From NCBI GenBank assembly GCA_037367405.1, contig JAZKJV010010132.1, positions 620,001 to 684,000 of the forward strand: DNA of 64,000 nt. The letters run 5' to 3'. Numbering within the stretch: the stretch's first letter is position 1; every line of letters starts with the position of its first letter. The notes beneath the pieces were generated by a model. The model searched no databases. It was not told the DNA's origin and saw nothing but the letters and a program-made list of their open reading frames with translations. The position numbers and the translations under genes were made by a program. Shown here piece after piece: positions 46,456 through 57,010 of this stretch. This DNA comes from Ottelia alismoides. Lineage: Eukaryota > Streptophyta > Magnoliopsida > Alismatales > Hydrocharitaceae.

Positions 46456-49400
46456 GGTAGCAGCAGATGGGGGCTCTATCTGCTCAGCGGCTCGTGCAGA
46501 TGCAGGAAATCCATGCTTTCAAGAACTCCGGTCTAGGACCGTCGCTCTGATACCATGTTGGGAGAAATGAGCAAGTTATTTATTCCATGAACCCTAGGCT
46601 CTCTTATATAGGAGAGTAGCCTATGGGTAAATTACATAAAGCATACTAAGAGGAAAAATAAAATAACAGAAAGTACAGATACATGTATACGTTAACAGAT
46701 ATGTCTCAGATGAAACAGAATGGCCGCCCCTTGGCCCACTTCTATTCAGACCAACTTTTAGAGACAACTCGTATATGCCAGTTTGCACTTGTGAGACTCG
46801 GACTGCTTTTAGGACACAACTTATGGTTGGCCTTTTGGGAGGATTAGATCCTCCATATGAGGCAACCAAAGCACAGATGATTATTGCATCTGAGATTCCG
46901 TTGATGGAGGTTGCCTACAATCGTTTAAATCAATTGTCTATGTCGAGTGAACAATGCCTTGAAACTACCTCGACTTTCGCAGCTTCATTCGATAGAAGTC
47001 GTAGCGCATACTTTCGTGGTCGTGGACGTGACCGTGATACACAGGGACGCATCAAGCCCAATGCACATTTGTGGACGAATTGGCCACATACAGAGGATCG
47101 ATGTTGGAGCAAGCATGGGAAACCTCCAATCGCAAACCAAGTGCCTACTAAGCCAAATAATGCACCAGAAGCTATATCCAGAGCTGAGTATGATGACTTA
47201 ATTCATAGGTTGAATCATCATTGTCTCGTCTCCTCACAAGGGCCGACTTCAGCTTTTGTCAGTCCTTCAAATATGCTCTCGAAATGTCTTGTGTGCCATG
47301 ATTTATCTCAATCCTCTGAATGGCTTGTTGACTTTGGTGCATCGAGGCACGTATGTGGGAACAAGGATGTGTTCCCTTCTCTAAAACCTATATCATCAGG
47401 ACGCAACATTGTGGTCGCAGATGGGAGACATTCACCAGTAACTGGACATGGACATGTTCATGTCACTCTGCAGATTCTATTGGAAAATATTCTTTTAGCT
47501 CATGAATTTCCTATGAGCTTGTTATCTATTTAAAAAATTACAGAGGAGCTTAATTATCGAGCAATCTTTGATCGAGTAATCTTTGATCGAGTGTCTCTTA
47601 TTTTTTAGGATATGCTGATAGAGCAGGTGATTAGATGTGGCCGTGAAGAAGGGGGAGTTTACAATCTGACCCAATCTTCATTTGTTGATCACATCTCTGC
47701 TACTTTTGGAACTTCGTCTGCATACATTTGGCATCTCCATCTTGAACATCTTCCCTTGGCCAAGATGCGAAGAATTCTACCACAAATTTGTACTTCTACC
47801 CAACTTCAGTGTGAATCTTATCATCTTAAAAAACACCATAGAACTAGTTTTCAGGTAGTTCTTCTCGTAGTACTAAATCTATTTTTGAACTTGTTCATTT
47901 TGATGTGTGGGGCCCTAGTCGTACTTCCAATCTGTCTGGACATCATTTTTACCTTGTTGTTGATGACTTCACTCGTGTTTCTTAGGTGTTTCTCATGAAA
48001 TTTAAATGTGAAGTGAGTACTATTATAATTAATTTCTTTCAGGAAATGAAATGAGTAATGTGTTTGATTTCCAAGCCAAGTCTATTCGTACTGATAATTC
48101 CCTTGATTTTGCATCTCTTCCCTTCGTACTTTTCTCACTGAGAAGGGAATAATCCACCAAACATCTTGTCCCTACACATCCCAACAAAACGGGATTTGCC
48201 GAAAGGAAACATAGGCATACCTGGACGTGACTAGAACCTTACTGGTCCAGAGTGCTCCTCGTCTGTCTTTTTGGGTTGATGTCATCCTAACTGCTACATA
48301 TCTGATTAGTTATATGTCTTCTACTATTTTGGGAGAACAGTCTCCTTACTCTCTCCTGATCCTAGACAAGCGAATATTCCATGTGCAATTTAAGGTTTTT
48401 GGATGTACCTCATTTATTGATTTTAACTCCACCGGTAGGGACAAACTTGCTCCTTGTGTCGTGAAATGTGTTTTTATAGGGTATTCACGAACCCAAAAGG
48501 GATATCGGTGTTATGATCCAATTTGTTGGAAGCATCATGTGAGTGCGGATGATACCTTATTTGAGTTTATCCCATACCATTCTATCTCAGGCTCTCGTAT
48601 GGATGTCCGCATAATGAGGATGTCTCTTTCATTCCTATACCCATACCATCGTCTCCGTCTTCGCATCTACCTTAGCCAGACACGTCATCACCGTCTTCGT
48701 CTCTACCCCAGTCAGACACCTTACCTACTCCACCACTTCCTCTCGTAAACACTTCCCAAGATAAGCCTTTTAAGCTTACTTGTGTTCGGAGGATGGTATC
48801 CCCGACGACCACATCCGCACATGCTCTGGACGTATGTAATGACAAGAATAGTGATGATATTGTACTAAAAAGTGAGCAGACTATCGAGGAAGACATTCAA
48901 CAGGTGCAACTGCATAATGATTTACCCATTGCCCTAAGGAAAGGGAAACGTGCTTGCACATTGCATCCCATTTCCAACCATGTCTCTATGGTAAAGTTGT
49001 CCCCCGAGTACCGAGCATTTGTAGCTGGGGTTTCAGCAATTAACATTCCAGTGACGCACCAACAAGCTCTTCTAGCTCCCGAGTGGAAGATGGCTATGTT
49101 TGAGGAGATGCGAGTTTTACTCAAGATGGATACATGGACTTTGATGACCCCGCAAAGGATGCTAAAGTTGTGGGATGTAGATGGGTGTTTACCACTAAGC
49201 ATCTACATGATGGATCGGTGGAAAAAAAGATACAAGGCAAGCTTGGTTGCTAAAGGTTACAGTTAAAACTATGACATAGATTATTTGGAAACATTTTCTC
49301 TACTGGCACGACTACCAACAATGCACATTCTTATTTCAGTGGACCAACAATGCACATTCTTATTTCAGTGGACATCCAGTGATCATGTTCCCTTTATTAA

Positions 49401-49508
49401 CTTGATGTCAAGAATACTTTCTTGTATGGTGATATCTCTAAAGAAGTCTATATGCAACAACCTCTGGGGTTAGAGATCAAGGGGGAGTATCACAAAATAT
49501 GTCACCTT

Positions 49509-52500
49509 TGTTAAGGGAATTCTATATCTTTGTCTTTATTTATATTTCTATATTTTTCCGTCTTATTTATGTAATTTCTCCTTAGAGCCTTTCTCCTATA
49601 TAAGAGGGCTCTAGGTTTATGTAGAATACAACTTTTCTTTTCACACTTTCCACATGGTATCAGAGCGACAGTCCTAGACTGGAGCATGTACCCTAACCAT
49701 AGCCCCTCCCCACCAAAAACAGCACCGCCCCGTCGTGGGTCATCACCTTCGTCGCGGGCCACCGCCCCTTCGTGGGCCGCTGCCCCTTGTGAGCATCTCA
49801 CGGGCCGCCGCCTCTCATAGGCTGCCATCTCTCGTGGGCTGTCGCTGACTGCCCCTCGCAGGTCTCTCCTGTTCGTGTTCATGGCTTCAAATTTCAGCGA
49901 AATTCGGTCGACCCCTTTACTTGTTGTTACAGGGAAGATTTGTCAGAATGGATTATGGACTCAGGTGCATCCCATGACCTCTGTAGTGATAGAAGTCAGT
50001 TTAGTGCTTTTGGTTCAACCCAACCTGGACAATCTGTTGTGATAGTAGATGGAACACATTCTCCCATTACTAGTCAGGGGGAGGTGTAACTAACTCCTGC
50101 GATGAGACTTCAGAATGCTCTTTATGCTCTTGAGTTTTCAATGAATTTACTATCTATTAAGTCAAATCACCAAGGACTTCTACCGTTGTGTTATTTTTTA
50201 TCCGTCTTCTCTTGTGTTTCAGGACATTCTAATGGGCGAGGTTATTAATTTTGGCCGTAAGCAAGGAGGTCTCTATAGACTAATGCAATCCCCTTATACA
50301 AGTGCTTCATCCATTCGCACTGGATTTGCGTCTCCTTATATGTGGCACCTTCGTTTTGGTCATCTTCCTCTGTAAAAGTTGTGCCACGTTCTTCTACCGA
50401 TTTCCCCTCGCTCTACCTTTCAGTGCGAGGCTTGCCAGCTTGGGAAGCATCATCGGTCTACGTTCTAGAGTCGTCAGGTCGAAGTAGTCATGGCATGTTT
50501 GAGTTAGTTCATTTGGATATTTGGGTTCAGTCGTCTCCCTAATCATCAAGGACATAGATTTTATCTCATTGCGGTTGACGAGTTTTCAAGGTTGTCATGG
50601 GTTTTTCTTCTTAAAAACAAGTCTGATGCTTGTCTTGTTATTTAGTTCTTCATTAATGAAATAAAGAACACCATTTCAGCAAAAATCAACTAATATACGT
50701 TCTGACAATGCACTTACAAAAGAGCTTTCTTGCGTCTCATGGTGTTGTGCATCAAACATCTTGTGTGTATACTTACCAACAGAATGGGGTGGTTGAGATA
50801 AAACTCCACCATCTTCTGGATGTTACAAGGAGTGTTTTGATTCAGAGTCGTGCTCCTCATTCGTATTGGGGGGATGCGGTTTTAAATGCTTGTTACATGG
50901 TTAATCGTATGCCCTCTTCAGTTCTAGGAGAAAAGATCTCGTTCTTGATTGCATTTCCCGAGACGGATCTTTTCTCTCTCACATCTCGAGTATTTGGTTC
51001 AGTGATTTTTATTCATCAGATGTCCCCTGGTCTTGACAAGCTCTCTCCTAGAGCTGTCAAATGTGTGTTTGTTGGGTACTCCAAGACCCAAAAGGGATAT
51101 CGTTATTTCGACCTTGTTCGACGAAAGTACCATGTTAGTGCTAATGTAACCTTTTTTAGTCTATTATGTACTCTCCTATAGGTGACAAGCTCATTTCTTC
51201 TAAAGATGGGGAAGAGGTCTATATGCCTCTGCCTCCGATCTCTACTCTACCATCATCAGCACCACCTCCTCCACCATCTCCTACACCACCGTCTCCTCCA
51301 CCACCATCGCCACCTCCTCTACCTACACTCTTTCCCCAGGTTTATCAACGTCAACCTCGTGCTCATGTGCCTCATCAATCTTCCAGGACGCCCAATGTAT
51401 GTTCTGAGCATTTGAGTTCTTTTAATGACAATGGTGATTTGCATGTACTGCGTGAGGTGCAGGATGACCACGATGATACATCTCCTGTGAGCACTGAAGA
51501 TCTAGATGTGCCTATTGCTCTACGGAAGAAGAAATGTGCATGCATTATGTATCCTCTTGCTTCCCATGTGTCATTGGACCGCCTTTCCGAGCACTTTCAA
51601 AAGTTTGTTACGGGGCTATCAGCAGTGGAGATACCACGTTCTTATCAGGAGGCGCTGAAGAGTAGTCAGTGGCATCTAGCTATGGAAGAGGAGATGACCG
51701 CTTTACAGTCTCGAGGTACGTGGAGTGTTGTGCAGGCTCCTCCATGTGTGTCTGTTGTTGGCAGCAAGTGAGTGTTCACCATGTAACACCGTGTTGATGG
51801 TACAATTGACAAATATAAGACCAAACTGGTTGCTCGTGGGTTCACCCAAACGTATGGGGTGGACTATCAGGATACTTTTTCACCAGTTGTGTATCACTCC
51901 ACATTGCGGATTCTTATTGCAGTTGTACGTAATTGACCGCTTTTCCAGCTAGATGTGAAAAATGCTTCTTATATGGCGATCTGCTGGAGAAAGTTTACAT
52001 GCAGCAACCACCAGGGTTTGTTGCCGAGGGTGAGTCTAGTATGGTGTGTCGACTTCACAAGGCCATATGTGGCCTCAAGAAGAGTCCGAAGGCTTGGTTT
52101 GAAAGGCTCTCAGAGTTGATTGAACAAAATGTATTTGTCAGATCTATTGCAGATCATTCTCTTTTTGTTAAGAGAACTCAGGGAGGTAAGGTTATTGTTC
52201 TGGTTTATGTTGATGCCATAGTTGTTATTGGTAGCAATGAACATGGTATTTATGTAGCTAAGGATTTCCTTCGATGACAGCTTGTGACCAAGGATCTTAG
52301 CAAGTTACATTACTTTCTTGGCATGGAATTATCACGTAGTCAGCAGGGTATGATTATGACGCAAAGGAAGTATGTTACTGATCTTCTGGCTGAGAGAGGT
52401 ATGACAAGTTGTATACCTTCTGCTACACTAATGGATCCTAATGCTAGATTCTATGATGATGACTCTGAGGAGATGGACAAGAGAAGGTATAGGGAGTTGG

Positions 52501-52523
52501 TAGGAAAGTTGCTCTATGTTACT
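49509..52523 (+). mobile_element. Short-LTR copia element W, gag-less, 5' part
   Basis: LTR 49509-49654 (146 bp, TGTTAAGGG...CCACA, TATATAAGAG box) is followed by primer site TGGTATCAGAGC. ACCTT (49504-49508) is the expected duplication. Only about 290 bp separate the LTR from the protease motif, against about 1590 bp in T, so gag has been lost. It runs through protease, integrase, RT and part of RNase H, then stops at 52523 where element X begins. The remainder should lie off window. Confidence 0.85.
49920..52523 (+). pseudogene. copia W pol (degenerate)
   Basis: Protease reads WIMDSGASHDLCSD. Integrase pieces include HQTSCVYTYQQNGVVE (50708-51181), where the usual ERKHRH is changed to EIKLHH. 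A proline-rich spacer lies at 51240-51340. RT begins VNTVLMVQLT-like near 51780 and reaches LVYVDAIVVIG at about 52205, so the second catalytic aspartate is Ala. GMELSRSQQGMIMTQRKYVT and KRRYRELVGKLLYVT precede the X insertion. Confidence 0.83.
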
Positions 52524-53046
52524 TGTTGTGAAAAATAAGCAATCTGATATTCAAGGGAACCCTAGGCTCTCTTATATAGGGAGAGACCTCACGGGTAAAA
52601 TACATAGTAGTCCAGAGAACAATAAGAAATTACGAAAAGGTACATAACATATAATAATATCGGTCTCTACACTCCCCCTCAAGGTGGAGCATAGATGTCG
52701 ATCATGCTTAGCTTGGAAGAACATCTCTGGAAGTGTTCTCTGAGCAACGGCTTGATGAGTACGTCAGTTGTCTGATCCCCTGAGCTCACGTGAGATGCAG
52801 ATATCAAGCCTCTCTCGATCCAGTCTCTAGTGTAGTGGCAGTCAACTTCAATATGCTTCGTTCTTTCATGGAATGCTGGATTGTTGGCAATAAACAATGT
52901 TGCCTGATTGTCACACTGAAGTTGCATAGGTAAAGGTACGGCTACATGTAGATCCTCTAGCACAGATCAAACCTACATCATTTACGTGCTTGCTTGCGCC
53001 ATGGCCCTATATTCAAATTCAGCACTAGACCTTGCCACAACGGTTT
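52524..53046 (-). mobile_element. Short-LTR copia element X, 3' end (rest off window)
   Basis: LTR 52524-52671 (148 bp) is preceded by TTACT (52519-52523), and the purine tract CTTGAGGGGGAG is at 52672. The end of RNase H follows at 52963-52679 on minus: LQCDNQATLFIANNPAFHER, HIEVDCHYTRDWIERG, IDIYAPP. At 53047 the LTR of Y interrupts it. Its LTR is very similar to that of Y. Confidence 0.85.
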
Positions 53047-53200
53047 TGTTGGGAAAAACGAGTGATCTGTTATTTAAAGGAACCCTAGGCTCTCTTATAT
53101 AGGGAGAGACCTCAAGGGTAAAATACATAGTAGTCCAGAGAGAAATAAAAATTACGAACAGGTACATAGCGTATAATAATATCTATCTCTACACTCCCCC

Positions 53201-54640
53201 TCAAGGTGGAGCATAGATGTCTATCATGCTCAGCTTGGAAGAACATCTCTGAAAAGGTCCTCTGAGCAACGGCTTGGTGAATACGTCAGCAGTCTGATTC
53301 CCTGAGCTCACGTGAGTTGTAGATATCAATCCTCTTTGGATCAAGTCCCTAGTGTAGTGGCAGTCAACTTCAATATGCTTTGTTCTTTCATGAAAAAATG
53401 GATTGTTGGCAATAAACAAGGTTGTCTGATTGTCACACTGAAGCTGCATGTGTAGAGATACTGCTACATGTAGATCCTCTAGTACAGATCGAACCCACAT
53501 CATCGTCGTGCTTGCTTGCGCCATGGCCCTGTATTCGGATTCAACATTGGACCTTGCCACAACAGTTTGTTTCTTGCTTTTCCAAGAAACCAGAGAGCTC
53601 CCTACGAAAACTGCAAATCCTGAGGTTAATTTTCGATCCTTAGGGCATCTTACATAATCGGCATCTGTGCATGCTGAGATAGATAAATCTGTGCCCTTTT
53701 GAAACAACAACCTTGAACTTGGAGAAGACTTCAGATACCTCAGTATCATGTATATGGCATCCATATGAACTTGTCTTGGCTGCTCCATAAATTGACTCAC
53801 CCTGCTTACTGCAAAGGCAATATCAGGACGAATTATGGTAATATAAAGGAGCTTACCCACCATTTCTCTATATCTCCTCTTGTCCACTTCAGTTGTGTCA
53901 TCATCATACAGCTTCATGCTTGAATCCATGGGAATACTTGATGGTTTGCATCCAGCCATGCCTGTTTCAATCAAGAAATCAGTAATGTACTTCCTTTGGG
54001 TCATTACCAAACCTTGTGCATTCCTGGCAAATTCCAACCTCAGAAAGTATCTTAGGGTTCCAAGATCCTTCGTGACGAACTGACGGCCTAGGAATGCCTT
54101 TGCCCCTTCTATGCCCTGAATATCATCTCCTGTAACCAGAATGTCATCAACGTAGACCATGATAACAACCGTACCTGCCGATGACTTCTGAACAAACAAC
54201 GAGTGGTCTGCATTCGACCTATTGAATCCCTGTCGTTCTATCAGATTGGAAAGCTTCTGGAACCACGCTCTTGGACTCTGTTTGAGGTCATAAATTGTCT
54301 TGTGAAGTCTACACACCACATGCTTCTCCCCCTCAGCAGTAAACCCTGGTGGCTGCTGCATGTAGACTTCCTCCTGCAGATCTCCATACAAGAAGACATT
54401 CTTGACATCCAGTTGAGATATACTCCAGTCACGTACCACAGCAACTGATAAGAGAATGCGAAGAGTAGAATGACGAGCCACTGGAGAAAATGTATCCATA
54501 TAATCCACGCCATAGGTTTGTGTAAAACCTCGCGCAACCAGCCGTGCTTTGTACCGATCTAGACTGCCATCAGCGTGGTATTTAACTGTGAATACACATT
54601 TACAGCTCACAATAGATGCATCAGGAGGAGCAATAACCAA
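53201..54640 (-). CDS. copia Y RT and RNase H, 479 codons
   Basis: The open frame contains CKCVFTVKYHADGSLDRYKA, LVARGFTQTYGVDYMDTFSP, LDVKNVFLYGDLQEEVYMQQ, MVYVDDILVTGDD (intact catalytic pair), then the RNase H acidic motifs CTDADYVRC, NVESEYRAMA and QCDNQTTLFIAN. It ends MIDIYAPP just before the purine tract. Upstream it is separated from the integrase part by a TAG at about 54656-54658, where relatives have CAG (MRALQSRGTWT). It is a segment of a formerly single gag-pol frame. Confidence 0.87.
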   Translation of the reverse strand: MVIAPPDASIVSCKCVFTVKYHADGSLDRYKARLVARGFTQTYGVDYMDTFSPVARHSTLRILLSVAVVRDWSISQLDVKNVFLYGDLQEEVYMQQPPGFTAEGEKHVVCRLHKTIYDLKQSPRAWFQKLSNLIERQGFNRSNADHSLFVQKSSAGTVVIMVYVDDILVTGDDIQGIEGAKAFLGRQFVTKDLGTLRYFLRLEFARNAQGLVMTQRKYITDFLIETGMAGCKPSSIPMDSSMKLYDDDTTEVDKRRYREMVGKLLYITIIRPDIAFAVSRVSQFMEQPRQVHMDAIYMILRYLKSSPSSRLLFQKGTDLSISACTDADYVRCPKDRKLTSGFAVFVGSSLVSWKSKKQTVVARSNVESEYRAMAQASTTMMWVRSVLEDLHVAVSLHMQLQCDNQTTLFIANNPFFHERTKHIEVDCHYTRDLIQRGLISTTHVSSGNQTADVFTKPLLRGPFQRCSSKLSMIDIYAPP

Positions 54641-54658
54641 GGTCCATGTGCCACGAGA

Positions 54659-55954
54659 CTATAAGGCACGCATCTCTTCTTCCATAGCCTCTCTCCAGCA
54701 ATCAATCTTCATAGCTTCCTGGTAGGTATGTGGTATGTCCACGGAAGATAAAGCTGCAGCAAATCTCTGAAAGTCGCCTGTGAGGCGATGAAAAGACACC
54801 TGTGAAGCAAAGGGATAAGATGTACACATCCGTTTCTGCTTCCGGATAGCAATAGGAAGATCAAGATCATCTTCCGTTGTACTGGATGGTGTAATCTCCT
54901 CCTGCAATGAAGAATCTTGCACATGTACCATGTCTGTCCCATCAGTAGTAATGCCATCTGAACGTACCTGAGGTGTGATGGATGTCGGATGTGTAGCCTG
55001 AGCAGGACCTGACCGACGCGTATAGAATTTTGGTAAATGTGGAATAGGAGGTCGTAGAGGTGGTGGAGGTGGAGGTGGTGGTGAAGATGACGTAGAAACA
55101 GGAACAGGAATGGACTCAGGTGAACTCCAAGTAGGAGGTGGAGGGACATAGACATCATCGTTGGTAGTAGATGGTACCAGTCTGTCACCTGCAGGGGAAA
55201 AATACATAACAGACTCAAAGAACGTGACATCAGCACTGACAAAATATTTCTTGTTTATGGGATCATAACACCGATAGCCCTTCTGAGTACTAGAGTAACC
55301 GACAAAGACACACTTGACAGCTCTAGGAGAGAGTTTGTCAAGTCCAGGAGTCAGAAGATAAACAAATACCAGAATACCAAAGACACGATGAGTAAGTGAG
55401 AATAATTCCTTGTCAGGAAAAATGATAGAGAGAGGAATTTTCTCACCAAGAACAGAAGATGGCATACGATTGTCCAGGTAGCAAGTGGTAAGAACAGCAT
55501 CCCCCCAGTAAGAAATAGGAGCACAACTCTGAATCAGTAGGGTTCGAGTAATGTCAAGAAGGTGGCGATGCTTTCTTTCTGCCACGCCATTCTGCTGAGA
55601 TGTGTAAGCACAAGTGGTTTGATGAATAATGCCCTTTGATGAGAGAAACTGAGAGAGGGACCCTGTGCAGAATTCTATAGCATTATCTGTACGAACATAT
55701 TTGACAGTAGAAGAAAACACATTTTGCACTTCATTAATCAAATTCTTAATCACATCGCCTGCTTCAGATTTATTCTTTAGAAGAAAGACCCAAGAAACAC
55801 GAGAAAAATCATCCACTACCACAAGATAAAGTATGTGTCCCTGATGATCGGGTACACGACTTGGACCCCATATATCTATGTGAAACAACTTGAACGGGGA
55901 GCTATTGCTCCGACTCTGACGACTAGGAAAGCTGGACCGATGATGCTTTCCCAA
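54659..55954 (-). CDS. copia Y integrase, 431 codons
   Basis: Starts after a TAG that replaces the Gln codon in CEAC-Q-LGKHHRS. The integrase core is FHIDIWGPSRVPDHQGHILY, KYVRTDNAIEFCTGS and NGVAERKHRHLLDITRTLLI, with catalytic D, D and E present. A proline-rich linker at about 55150-55020 and the connection to RT (YQEAMKIDCWREAMEEEMRA) follow. It is a fragment of pol, not an independent gene. Confidence 0.87.
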   Translation of the reverse strand: MGKHHRSSFPSRQSRSNSSPFKLFHIDIWGPSRVPDHQGHILYLVVVDDFSRVSWVFLLKNKSEAGDVIKNLINEVQNVFSSTVKYVRTDNAIEFCTGSLSQFLSSKGIIHQTTCAYTSQQNGVAERKHRHLLDITRTLLIQSCAPISYWGDAVLTTCYLDNRMPSSVLGEKIPLSIIFPDKELFSLTHRVFGILVFVYLLTPGLDKLSPRAVKCVFVGYSSTQKGYRCYDPINKKYFVSADVTFFESVMYFSPAGDRLVPSTTNDDVYVPPPPTWSSPESIPVPVSTSSSPPPPPPPPLRPPIPHLPKFYTRRSGPAQATHPTSITPQVRSDGITTDGTDMVHVQDSSLQEEITPSSTTEDDLDLPIAIRKQKRMCTSYPFASQVSFHRLTGDFQRFAAALSSVDIPHTYQEAMKIDCWREAMEEEMRAL

Positions 55955-56990
55955 CTAACACGCTTCACAGAGAAAGGAAGAACTGGGAGAGATCTGAGGC
56001 AGAAGATGTCACATTTTCTGGAGCGAGAGATGACCAAAACGGAGATGTCAGATGTACGGAGAAACTGGTCCGGCAGAAAGAGAAGAGATGCCAGCATAAG
56101 AATTCTAGACCAGCCGATATAGACCATTCTGCTCAGAGCCACAGCCAATCACCCTGCCCGTTAGTATGTCCTGAAAAATAAGAGAAGATGGGTCAAATAT
56201 AGCACGACAATGCAAATCCTTCGTAATCTGACTAATAGACAACAGATTCATCGAGAACTCAGGAGAATGTAGGACATTCTGTAGATGCATAGTAGAAGAT
56301 AGGAAGACCTCCCCTTGTCCAACAAGGGGGGAATGAGTACCATCTGCAATATGTAATGAGCGGCCATGGGGAATGTCCCTGTAGGACTCAAGTCTCTCTC
56401 GATCTCGGCAGAGATGATGTGTGGCACCAGAATCTATAATATAATCAGAGATATCATGAGAAGATGTAAATGCAGTAGCACTACCTGAGGTACTAGCAGC
56501 AGCAGAGGAACTGGCAGATGCTATAGCAGCAACATCTGAAGGTCCACCAGAAGAATCACCAGATGATTGTGGCATAATGTCACGTAGACGTGCCACAAGT
56601 TCCTCGAAATGATTGTCTGCAGTAGATGCTAATTGAGGCTGAGAATGCTCTGCTACATGTGCTGATGCTGGGAAACCATGCCTGGAGTAGCATGTCTCCT
56701 CCGAGTGGCATGTACGGTGATAGTATGAACACGGCTGACGAAAGCGACCACCCCTACCCTGGGGTCCACGACCACAGCCAGAAGAGTGACCACCTCTCCC
56801 ACGTGATACTACCATCGCCGATGGGGGTGGAGTAGATGAGCTGGAAGACATTGATATGCGACTGAGTCTCCTGTAAACATCGTCCATCGGAGGAATAACT
56901 GCATCAGCCAAAATCTGAGAGCGGGCGGCCTCATACTCAAGATCTAGGGTCGCAAGGAGAACACCCACTACTACAGGAAGCTTGAAGTGG
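55955..56990 (-). pseudogene. copia Y gag C-terminus, protease and pre-integrase
   Basis: Gag text VGVLLATLDLEYEAARSQIL and PPMDDVYRRLSRISMSS leads to an Arg/Gly-rich stretch. A zinc-knuckle region CSYYHRTCHSEETCYSRHG follows, in which the second Cys is Tyr and the Gly before His is Cys. The protease has DSGATHHLCRD. Stops occur at about 56103 (LYRLV, then TAG), 56013 (TGA) and 55957 (TAG). The N-terminal half of gag is missing at the LINE border. Confidence 0.83.
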
Positions 56991-57010
56991 ACTTGGAAAG
57001 GAGTTAGACG

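Larger units (their letters stand above)
42938..46697 (-). mobile_element. Young gag-less copia element U, 3.76 kb
   Basis: LTRs 42938-43079 and 46556-46697 (142 bp each) differ at a single base. The duplication GATAT flanks the element (42933-42937, 46698-46702). Primer site TGGTATCAGAGC is on minus at 46544-46555, and purine tract CTTGAGGGGGAG is beside 43080. A TATATAAGAG box lies in each LTR. Pol is nearly intact. Gag is missing: sequence just after the primer site jumps to the point equivalent to 63514 in its relative Z. The LTR of Z (61936) is clearly of the same family. Confidence 0.95.
42600..49490 (+). pseudogene. copia V gag-pol (degenerate, split by U)
   Basis: Gag pieces include KLDGGKMLWTLSLLDVIEGH and NDNAMVKAWIMNS-like text before U, and KQNGRPLAHFYSDQLLETTR after it. 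The protease region reads VDFGASRHVCGN, with the usual DSGA altered to DFGA. Integrase is at 47870-48300. The spacer is poor in recognisable motifs. RT starts at about 49180 (KKRYKASLVAKGYS) and ends with a YMQQPLG-like motif near 49460. Stops and frameshifts are numerous. Confidence 0.78.
41988..49508 (+). mobile_element. copia element V, interrupted by U and truncated by W
   Basis: LTR 41988-42139 (152 bp, TGTTAACA...CCAACA) is followed by primer site TGGTATCAAAGC. ACATC (41983-41987) is the expected duplication. The LTR differs from the other short-LTR copias (CTACCTATAAATGG instead of TATATAAGAG), so it is another lineage. The interior is gag (42600-42937), then element U, then gag resumes at 46703. 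Protease, integrase and RT run up to 49508, where W starts. Its 3' end is not in the window. Confidence 0.84.
53047..56990 (-). mobile_element. Short-LTR copia element Y (5' end off window)
   Basis: The left LTR 53047-53193 (147 bp, TATATAGGGAG region) is followed by the purine tract at 53194. GGTTT (53042-53046) is the expected duplication. Pol runs from 53201 to about 56400 and partial gag to about 56970-57000, where an L1 LINE begins on the opposite strand. The 5' LTR should lie beyond the window. RT keeps YVDD; few mutations are seen and several are C-to-T stops. Confidence 0.85.
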
